Source: Trachythela sp. YZ-2020
Taxonomy: Eukaryota; Cnidaria; Anthozoa; Malacalcyonacea; Clavulariidae
Assembly (NCBI GenBank): GCA_016169945.1
Contig: JADLSH010000373.1
Coordinates: forward strand, 2,046,001-2,110,000
Direction: 5' to 3'
Length of the DNA: 64,000 nt
The first letter of the stretch is position 1; every line of letters begins with the position of its first letter. A program made the position numbers and the translations under genes. The notes beneath the pieces are model-generated. The model made no database searches. It saw only the letters and a program-made list of their open reading frames with translations, and was not told where the DNA came from. Positions 56,845 to 64,000 of this stretch are shown one piece after another.

Positions 56845-56880
<36 letters not shown>

Positions 56881-57007
56881 ATTATACGCTCGAGTTACCC
56901 ACATTAGGGGTAATCGCAGGAGTCAACCCAGTCTAAGTGCAATGAAAGGGCCTCATCCTGAGAGGACCTCCTAGTTGATCAAGGTGCCTCTCGCGTCAGG
57001 TAAGTTT
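56844..57007 (-). ncRNA. U1: U1 snRNA gene, full length
   Basis: 164 nt, the standard U1 length. The 5' end (57007) reads AAACTTACCTG, so the 5'-splice-site-pairing segment ACTTACCTG is exact; nucleotide 2 is A instead of T. Further matches: ATTGCACT in the stem-loop II loop (U1A site), CTCCTGCGATTACCCC ... GTGGGTAACTCGA for stem-loop III, the Sm site ATAATTTCTGGTAG, and the terminal stem (GGGGACCTGCGTTCGCGC...CCCC). The loop of stem-loop I (U1-70K site, usually GATCANGAAG) reads GATCAACTAG, a departure that may weaken binding. It may be a functional variant. Confidence 0.9.
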
Positions 57008-57300
57008 ATGTTGGATAAAGGTCAAATCCTTTCCCAACTGGGGAAAATGCAATGGATTTGCCAGAATCAAGGAGAGTGCACCCGCACGCAAACGACTAGG
57101 GAGTCGAACCCTATCTCCTCATTAAATACACCGCCCATTTATTATTATTCTGACGCGGGCCTGTGGTGTATTTAAGCTTAATTGTATATCTATTTATGTG
57201 TGTTTAGTTAAAAAAGTATTCAATTAAAAGAAAGCAACTACCTACAAGAGACAGAAGCAAGAAAAACCTAATGTATAAAACAAAAGTAATTAAACTAAGT
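57008..57300 (-). other. U1 upstream region and LINE 3' end
   Basis: On the minus strand the first ~60 bp above the U1 start should contain its proximal element; none can be named. At 57084-57115 TAGGG-TTCGACT-CCCTA forms a perfect tRNA-like T arm, but no matching acceptor or anticodon arms are seen. At 57121-57176 AAATACACC and GGTGTATTTA form an inverted repeat around an ATT run, perhaps the LINE's 3' border. Confidence 0.4.
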
Positions 57301-59971
57301 TAAAAAGAGAAGACCAGCTCCTCACCCTCGAAGTGTCCCAAGATGCCCCTTGCAAGCCAATCGCGCTCAAAAGATCGAAACTGAGCGGGCGATCTACATT
57401 TGCGGGCCGTAAGGCAAAGCACAAATTTGATTTTGGCAATGGCCTTCTTCAAACACTCCGACTCCACCGGCACCTTTGCACGGAAACGGAAATCGCAACG
57501 AGCAACCCAGATTACATGCTTTACAACATGTAACATCCAGATGATAAGAATGAGGATGTTGCGACGCCGTTCCTCAGAAAACCCAAAGAGCAACTCCTCG
57601 ACAACAAAGGGACCGGCAGAAGGATCAACCAAAAGAAGATTGACGTACACCCAACCGTACATCAACCGAGCAAAATCACAGTGGTAGAAAAGATGCTCCA
57701 ACGTTTCCTCCGCTTCACCGCAGAAGCAGTTAACGTCCACGTTGGCCATGTGAAATTGCCTAACCAACCTAGAAGCAGTATAGAGAACACCGTGTGCGAG
57801 CTGCCAATTGAGATCAATGACAACACGGTCAAAAGATGTAGCGTGCAACTGATCCCAAGTTTGGGGCCAGTGCAAAGGACCGTACTCAGGTTCAAACTTA
57901 CTTATACAATGCGGCTCTTTATATGTTTTAGTTCGGATCAGATTAGAGACCGATCGCGAACTTATAGTGCGCGCAGGTATTGGGTTGGCAGAAGATGCCA
58001 ACAAAGAAAACTCGCCATTAGCCTTACCCCCGCATAGCATCCGCCAAGTGCGGAATAGCAGTTCATAATAGGGCGGAAGGGATGACAGTTGACGACGAGA
58101 AAATTGACATAGTAACGCCTCATCGGGCGTTAAATCAAGGCAGCAGGATATATAATATTTAAAGAAATCTTTCCACTTTGCCCTGGGGTCAGCCAAGTAA
58201 CGTTTGACCCATTGCAAAGAGAAAGCCTCGGCCTTTTGTTTATAATTAATAACTCCAAAGCCGCCCTGCGACTTTGGAAGACACACCGTGGTCCTGGCAA
58301 CAAGATCCTTCTTACCAGACCAAAAGAAAGACCACACGGCCTTACTAATGCGTTTCTCCGCCCAATCGGGAATAATAAAGACGTGACACAAGTGCCAAAT
58401 CTGAGAAAGGGCTAAGAGATTTATAATTGTAGTTTTGCCTTGGAAAGAGAGCTTACGGCCTTGCCAAGCGGACAAGCGCTGCTCGAGCTTAGCAACAGGC
58501 TTCTCCTAAGTTAATTTGGTATAGTCAGAGGTGGAAAAAGTAGCACCTAACAAAGGAAGCTCCTTGACCCACCGAACACCAAAGGGGGTGTCCGTACGGT
58601 CTTTCCAGGACCCCAACCACATTCCTTTTGATTTACCTCGATTGAGGCGCGCCCCAGAAGCCTTCTCAAAAAGAGAATAAATATCAAAAACTTCCGTCAT
58701 GGACTCGTCTGTAGTGACAGCAATCGTCGTGTCGTCCGCATTACCCCGAGCACTTAAACTGCTCCAAGGAATCCGGGAGGAAAACGCCGTTGACATCTGG
58801 CGAACAACGAATGCTGACTGCAAGAATCTCAATGCAGAGCACATACAAAAGAGGAGAAAGTGGGCAACCTTGACGCACGCCACGAGACGGGCGAAAAAAA
58901 GAAGACGTCCAACCGTTTACAACAACGGCGGACTCGACTTCATTATAAAATAGTTTAATCCAATTCCGGAAACCAGCACCGAAATTGAATGTGGCGAGGA
59001 TGCGTTGCAGAAAGTCCCAATCAACACGATCGAAAGCTTTCTCCTGATCTAATGAAAGGAGAGCGATTGGAAGATCCTCTCTTTCCGCATACTCGATCAG
59101 ATCCCGAACGAATGCAAGATTTTCAGAGATGGTGCGACCCGGAACACCACACGTTTGATCCGGGCCCACAACAACATTCATCACGTTCAAAAGCCGACCG
59201 GAGATAGCCCTGGTGGCGATCTTATAATCCACGTTTAGGAGACTGATTGGACGCCAGTTCTTCGTCTCCAAACGATCGTCTTTCTTATATAATACTATAA
59301 TAAGGCCACAACGCTGAGAGGTCGAGAGTTGGCCGCAATCGTAAGCAACGTTTAGAATGCGTACCAAATCAGCGCTGAGAACGGGCCAAAAAGAAAGATA
59401 AAATTCCATGGGAAAACCATCGGAACCCGGTGTTTTCCCATGAGCCATACCCTGCAAAGCCGCAAAGCATTCGGCGACGGTAAGATAACCGTCACACGAT
59501 TTGCTCTTGGCGTCAGAGAGGCAACGAGTAACCTTGGCAAGCATCTCATCTTGCGCAGCGGGGTCACACTGTTCAGCTGTAAAGAGCCCTTGGTAGTACC
59601 GCTGCCAGACACCTAAGATGTCGATAGGGTCGTGGCAAACGATACCGGACTGTGGGTCTCTAATAGCAGTGACCGCCTGCTTTGCCCGATGCTTGGATTC
59701 CAAACCAAGGAAAAAAGAGGAAGAAGACTCTCCCTCCTCCGCCCACCTGCAGCGAGATCGAATTTTTGTGCCCCACGTGCCTCATTCAAATGAATGGCAC
59801 GCAACTCTTCCTGCACGGCACACAGCTGAGCAAAGGAGGAAGAATCCCCCGAATTAAAAAGTTGCTGCAACCTACGCATCTGCGTAGTCAGCCGAGATTT
59901 TTGTTGGCGATTGGCAACAGCCTTACCCTGGGCATACGAGCGCGACAGCGCACGCAGATAGTATTTGCCCT
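57300..59971 (-). pseudogene. L1/Tx1-like LINE ORF2, 5'-truncated copy A
   Basis: Covers the linker, RT and C-terminal zinc region of ORF2 and ends with its natural stop (ELVFSF, 57300-57302). RT motifs: PGSDGFPMEFY, KKDDRLETKNWRPISLLN, LLSLDQEKAFDRVDW and GVRQGCPLSPLLYVLC. The C-terminus has the VDVNCFCGEAEETLEHLFYHC knuckle. Damage relative to copy B: two extra T near 59765, an extra base in the YADD motif near 58741 and a Trp-to-stop at 58506. It starts abruptly at a GATC (59972-59975), where copy B ends. About 97% like copy B by eye. Confidence 0.8.
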
Positions 59972-62534
59972 GATCTACATTTGCGGGCCGTAAGGCAAAG
60001 CACAAATTTGATTTTGGCAATGGCCTTCTTCAAACACTCCGACTCCACCGGCACCTTTGCACGGAAACGGAAATCGCAACGAGCAACCCAGATTACATGC
60101 TTTACAACATGTAACATCCAGATGATAAGAATGGGGATGTTGCAACGCCGTTCCTCAGAAAACCCAAAGAGCAACTCCTCGACAACAAAGGGACCGGCAG
60201 AAGGATCAACCAAAAGAAGATTGACGTACACCCAACCGTACATCAACCGAGCAAAATCACAGTGGTAGAAAAGATGCTCCAACGTTTCCTCCGCTTCACC
60301 GCAGAAGCAGTTAACGTCCACGTTGGCCATGTGAAATTGCCTAACCAACCTCGAAGCAGTATAGAGAACACCGTGTGCGAGCTGCCAATTGAGATCAATG
60401 ACAACACGGTCAAAAGATGTAGCGTGCAACTGATCCCAAGTTTGGGGCCAGTGCAAAGGACCGTACTCAGGTTCAAATTTACTTATACAATGCGGCTCTT
60501 TATATGTTTTAGTTCGGATCAGATTAGAGACCGATCGCGAACTCATGTTGCGCGCAGGTAATGGGTTGGCAGAAGATGCCAACAAAGAAAACTCGCCTTT
60601 AGCCTTACCCCCGCATAGCATCCGCCAAGTGCGGAATAGCAGTTCGTAATACGGCGGAAGGGATGACAGTTGACGACGAGAAAATTGACATAGTAACGCC
60701 TCATCGGGCGTTAAATCAAGGCAGGAGGATATATAATATTTAAAGAAATCTTTCCACTTTGCTCTGGGGTCAGCCAAGTAACGTTTGACCCATTGCAAAG
60801 AGAAAGCCTCAGCCTTTTGCTTATAATTAATAACTCCAAAGCCGCCCTGCGACTTTGGAAGACACACTGTGGTCCTGGCAACAAGATCCTTTTTACCAGA
60901 CCAAAAGAAAGACCACACTGCTTTATTGATACGTTTCTCTGCCCAATCTGGGATAGTGAAGACGTGACACAAGTGCCAAATCTGAGAAAGGGCTAGGAGA
61001 TTTATAATTGTACTTTTTCCTTGAAAGGATAATTGACGACCCTGCCAAGCTGACAAGCGCTGCTCGAGCTTAGCAACGGGCTTCTCCCAAGTAAGTTTAG
61101 TATAATCTGAGGTGGAAAAGGTAGCACCTAGCAAAGGAAGCTCCTTGACCCACCTAACACCAAAGGGGGTGTCCGTACGGTCTTTCCAGGACCCCAACCA
61201 AATTCCTTTGGATTTACCTCGATTGAGGCGTGCCCCAGAAGCTTGCTCAAAAAGAGAGTAAATAGTAAACACTTCTGTCATCGACTCGTCTGTAGTGACA
61301 GCAATCGTCGTATCGTCCGCATACCCCGAGCACTTAAACTGCTCCAAGGAATCCGGGAGTAGAACGCCGTTGACATCAGGCGAACGACGAATGCTGACTG
61401 CAAGAATCTCAATGCAGAGCACGTACAATAGAGGAGAAAGTGGGCAACCTTGACGCACGCCACGAGACGGGCGAAAAAAAGAAGACGTCCAACCGTTTAT
61501 AACAACGGCGGACTCGACTTCTGTATAAAATAGTTTAATCCAATTCCGGAAACCAGCACCGAAATTGAATGTTTCGAGGATGCGTTGGAGAAAGTCCCAA
61601 TCAACACGATCGAAAGCTTTCTCCTGATCCAAAGAAAGAAGAGCGATTGGAAGATCCTCTCTTTCCGCATACTCGATCAGATCCCGCACGAAGACGAGAT
61701 TTGATCCGGGCCCGCACGTTTGATCCGGGCCCACAACAACATTCATCACATTCAAAAGCCGACCGGAGATAGCTCTGGTGGCGATCTTATAATCCACGTT
61801 TAGGAGACTGATTGGACGCCAGTTCTTCGTCTCCAAACGATCGTCTTTCTTATGTAATACTATAATAAGGCCCCGACGCTGAGAGGTCGAGAGTTGGCCG
61901 CAATCGTAAGCAACGTTTAGAATGCGTACCAAATCAGCGCCGAGAACGGGCCAAAAAGAAAGATAAAACTCCATGGGAAAACCATCGGAACCCGGTGTTT
62001 TCCCATGAGCCATACCCTGCAAAGCCGCAAAGCATTCGGCGACGGTAAGATAACCGTCACACGATTTGCTTTCGGCGTCAGAGAGGCAACGAGTAACCTT
62101 GGCCAGCATCTCATCTTGCGCAGCTGGGTCACACTGTTCAGCTGTAAAGAGCTCCTCGTAGTACCGCTGCCAGACACCTAAGATGTCGATAGGGTCGTGG
62201 CAAACGATACCAGACTGTGGGTCTCTAATAGCAGTGACCGCCTGCTTTGCACGATGCTTTGATTCTAAGCTAAGGAAAAAAGAGGAAGAAGACTCTCCCT
62301 CCTCCGCCCACCTGCAGCGAGATCGAATTTGTGCCCCGCGTGCCTCATTCAAATGAATGGCACGCAACTCCTCCTGCACGGCACACAGTTGAGCAAAGGA
62401 GGAAGAATCCCCCGAATTAAAGAGTTGCTGCAGCCTACGCATCTGCGCAGTCAGCCGAGATTTTTGTTGGCGATTGGCAACAGCTTTACCCTGGGCATAC
62501 GAACGCGACAGCGCACGCAGATAGTATTTGCCCT
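57391..62534 (-). repeat. Tandem duplication of a ~2.57-kb LINE segment
   Basis: 57391-59971 and 59972-62534 are head-to-tail copies, each beginning at GATC. The third GATC, at 62535, continues into unique endonuclease sequence (GATCCCACC). The junction GATC at 59972-59975 is shared by both parental sites. Confidence 0.85.
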
Positions 62535-63411
62535 GATCCCACCAGTCCAGACCCGAAGCATAGATGGTATTTGCTTCCTGGGACTGCCAGAAGGACCAAA
62601 ATGCACGAACTAGCGCACAATATTCCTCATCTGCCAGCAGAGAGGTGTTAAATTTCCAGACCCCTGGACCACGTGCAAAGGAATCATCAGTGGTGAACTT
62701 GACCAGCAAGTACTGATGATCCGAAAGGAAGGAAGGATAGTAATCACATTCCTTAATGCACCGTTTCATTGCCACGGGAGCCCAAACCATGTCTATCCTT
62801 GAAGCAAACTCTCCCGAACCATGCGTCCAGGAGTAGGCAGTCTGCGTAGGATGGAATGTACGCCAGACAGGAAAGGTTTGCGTGTTGGACAGCAAGGATT
62901 GGAGAGCAGGACCACTCTCCTGCACCTTTGAACATTTACTACCGATGAAGGAGGAACGCCGCAGACGATCAGCGTCCTCGTTTAAAACAGAATTGAAATC
63001 GCCACACACAAACGTGGGGCGGCTCAGATCAATTAAGTCGGATACAGAGGTGAAAAAACGATTACGCTCCGGGTTCCTATTCGGAGCATACAAGCAGGCA
63101 AAACCTAACGTTTCCTCACCGAGCTGAATGATGGCCTGAACAAACCGGCCCTCCTCATCACGAGAGACCTGCTTGACAGTATAGGTATCCTTATATAAAA
63201 TAGCAGTGCCACACCGTTTGTTGGAGATAGATGATGACACTACTCTAAACCCAGAATTTGCAAACCAGCGACGAATTGATTCGTGCGAAGGGGCATGTGT
63301 CTCTTGTAGACAGACGACATCCGCCTTCATACACTTTAACCAATCAATAAGTGCTGTTCGCTTTAAACGGTCACAAAGACCATTAACGTTCAAACTGAGG
63401 AGGTTGAACAT
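59923..63411 (-). CDS. L1/Tx1-like LINE ORF2 (endonuclease-RT), copy B
   Basis: 1,162 codons from ATG 63411. The APE endonuclease occupies residues ~1-245 (LSLNVNGLCDRLKR, CLQETHAP, CLYAPNRNPERN, VCGDFNSVL, SRIDMVWAP, SDHQYLL). RT follows with KTPGSDGFPM, NWRPISLLN, DQEKAFDRVDW, GVRQGCPLSPLL and YADDTT at ~697-702. A CFCGEAEETLEHLFYHC knuckle lies near the C-terminus. LSLNVNG and the Cys/His end fit the L1/Tx1 group. Two defects: the last ~25 residues are replaced by readthrough across the duplication junction at 59975, and a small rearrangement near 61700-61730 replaces about ten residues between motifs 2 and A. ORF1 overlaps its start by 29 nt. Confidence 0.85.
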   Translation of the reverse strand: MFNLLSLNVNGLCDRLKRTALIDWLKCMKADVVCLQETHAPSHESIRRWFANSGFRVVSSSISNKRCGTAILYKDTYTVKQVSRDEEGRFVQAIIQLGEETLGFACLYAPNRNPERNRFFTSVSDLIDLSRPTFVCGDFNSVLNEDADRLRRSSFIGSKCSKVQESGPALQSLLSNTQTFPVWRTFHPTQTAYSWTHGSGEFASRIDMVWAPVAMKRCIKECDYYPSFLSDHQYLLVKFTTDDSFARGPGVWKFNTSLLADEEYCALVRAFWSFWQSQEANTIYASGLDWWDQGKYYLRALSRSYAQGKAVANRQQKSRLTAQMRRLQQLFNSGDSSSFAQLCAVQEELRAIHLNEARGAQIRSRCRWAEEGESSSSFFLSLESKHRAKQAVTAIRDPQSGIVCHDPIDILGVWQRYYEELFTAEQCDPAAQDEMLAKVTRCLSDAESKSCDGYLTVAECFAALQGMAHGKTPGSDGFPMEFYLSFWPVLGADLVRILNVAYDCGQLSTSQRRGLIIVLHKKDDRLETKNWRPISLLNVDYKIATRAISGRLLNVMNVVVGPDQTCGPGSNLVFVRDLIEYAEREDLPIALLSLDQEKAFDRVDWDFLQRILETFNFGAGFRNWIKLFYTEVESAVVINGWTSSFFRPSRGVRQGCPLSPLLYVLCIEILAVSIRRSPDVNGVLLPDSLEQFKCSGYADDTTIAVTTDESMTEVFTIYSLFEQASGARLNRGKSKGIWLGSWKDRTDTPFGVRWVKELPLLGATFSTSDYTKLTWEKPVAKLEQRLSAWQGRQLSFQGKSTIINLLALSQIWHLCHVFTIPDWAEKRINKAVWSFFWSGKKDLVARTTVCLPKSQGGFGVINYKQKAEAFSLQWVKRYLADPRAKWKDFFKYYISSCLDLTPDEALLCQFSRRQLSSLPPYYELLFRTWRMLCGGKAKGEFSLLASSANPLPARNMSSRSVSNLIRTKTYKEPHCISKFEPEYGPLHWPQTWDQLHATSFDRVVIDLNWQLAHGVLYTASRLVRQFHMANVDVNCFCGEAEETLEHLFYHCDFARLMYGWVYVNLLLVDPSAGPFVVEELLFGFSEERRCNIPILIIWMLHVVKHVIWVARCDFRFRAKVPVESECLKKAIAKIKFVLCLTARKCRSGQILSACAVALVCPG

Positions 63412-64000
63412 TAGAAGTAGTTATAGTAGAGTCTGGAGCTGAGATAATGGCACTAAAGGCCACATTTGATAGGTCAACACCCAGAAGAAAATCCTCATTT
63501 TCAGCCACCCTGGTGGTCGAAGATGGAACTGAGGATGAATATCCGGCCTCGGTACATTCCAAGAACATACCTTCGGAATCGGAAATAGAGTCAAAAATGC
63601 TAATGCCCAGAAGGGAATCGCAATCCGAATGGAGCGGATCCACACTTCTGGGCGCGGAACTGTTGGGCGAGTTCGCAGACATTTCATAGCTCGCAGAGGG
63701 TTGAGACTCTGCTACAGAAGGAGAAAGAGGAACATCCGTCACCGACGGCTGCTGTTCGTCAGATGGTACAGACGGAGCGTCACGCTCGGGGGCAATTACC
63801 TCAAGGGAAACAACCGGATCTATAACATTCTGACCATCAAGACAATCCTCCTCCATGTCCATGCTATCAGTTAAACTCGCAAACCGATTAAGGTGGACGA
63901 ATGGCGACTGAAGTAGCATGGCTGGTGTTACACAAACGTCACTCTCAGACTCGCTCGATGTTCGAACGTGTTTATAACGTTTAGGTCGAGAGTGACGTGT
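63383..64000 (-). CDS. LINE ORF1, C-terminal part (continues beyond the window)
   Basis: The frame is open from the right edge, through Met at 63919, to the stop at 63383. The visible ~205 residues are acidic and Ser/Pro-rich (SVPSDEQQPSV, SSVPSSTTRV) with no zinc finger or RRM, so nucleic-acid-binding domains, if any, lie further upstream. It overlaps ORF2 by 29 nt in a different frame, so ORF2 needs reinitiation or frameshifting. Confidence 0.65.
   Translation of the reverse strand, partial: TRHSRPKRYKHVRTSSESESDVCVTPAMLLQSPFVHLNRFASLTDSMDMEEDCLDGQNVIDPVVSLEVIAPERDAPSVPSDEQQPSVTDVPLSPSVAESQPSASYEMSANSPNSSAPRSVDPLHSDCDSLLGISIFDSISDSEGMFLECTEAGYSSSVPSSTTRVAENEDFLLGVDLSNVAFSAIISAPDSTITTSNVQPPQFER

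Noticed and set aside
57084..57115. tRNA gene suggested by a perfect T-arm (TAGGG-TTCGACT-CCCTA)
   Set aside because: No acceptor stem, D arm or anticodon arm at the proper distances on either strand.
57008..57300. The L1/Tx1-like LINE being targeted to the U1 gene, as Keno is to U2
   Set aside because: Its 3' end is at least 130 bp upstream of the U1 5' end and U1 is uninterrupted, so there is no evidence of site-specific insertion into U1.

Overview
This is nuclear DNA from an animal. It has canonical spliceosomal introns, a full-length U1 snRNA gene, a split U2 snRNA gene and a wide mix of metazoan-type transposons: hAT, mariner, piggyBac-like TTAA elements, Mutator-like, Helentron, BEL/Pao, several LINE clades and a U2-targeting R2-superfamily element. 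The AT-rich composition and this mix fit an aquatic invertebrate, with a cnidarian the best guess. The species cannot be read from the sequence. Almost all of the window is transposon-derived or snRNA sequence, and I found no conventional housekeeping protein gene.

Layout. 0-3.8 kb: an intact multi-exon gene joining a DDE-transposase-like protein to two PHD fingers, each in its own phase-1 exon. 3.8-8.6 kb: AT-rich, gene-free, with a MITE. 8.6-13.0 kb: a decayed but nearly complete hAT element. 13.0-19.4 kb: a LINE 5' end with a 2A-like motif, TTAA-element fragments, and a Helentron remnant (PIF1 helicase plus endonuclease) split by a LINE fragment. 19.4-25 kb: hAT MITEs with target-site duplications and a decayed BEL/Pao retroelement. 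25-32.4 kb: mostly non-coding, with tandem duplications, MITEs and a 57-bp minisatellite. 32.4-38.3 kb: a broken Mutator-like transposase head to head with a 2A-bearing LINE, which is interrupted by a TTAA element.

38.3-50.3 kb: a RecQ-like helicase remnant converges on a multi-exon DUF6589-type gene. That gene was broken by a TTAA element and by a CR1/L2-group LINE, and the LINE itself carries an intact mariner. 50.9-57.0 kb: an snRNA locus. A minus-strand U2 gene is cut after nucleotide 36 by a ~5.06-kb element of the U2-targeting RLE type (Utopia-like), and a 164-nt U1 gene lies upstream on the same strand. 57.2-64 kb: an L1/Tx1-like LINE whose ORF2 is partly duplicated in tandem at a GATC junction.

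The relationships are mostly of nesting rather than shared pathways. Re-read frames and intact target-site duplications let several insertion events be ordered. The most unusual signals are the U2-inserted retrotransposon, three LINE 5' ends with 2A-like motifs after hydrophobic N-termini, the RecQ/DUF6589 pair, and two near-zero-spacer perfect inverted repeats.
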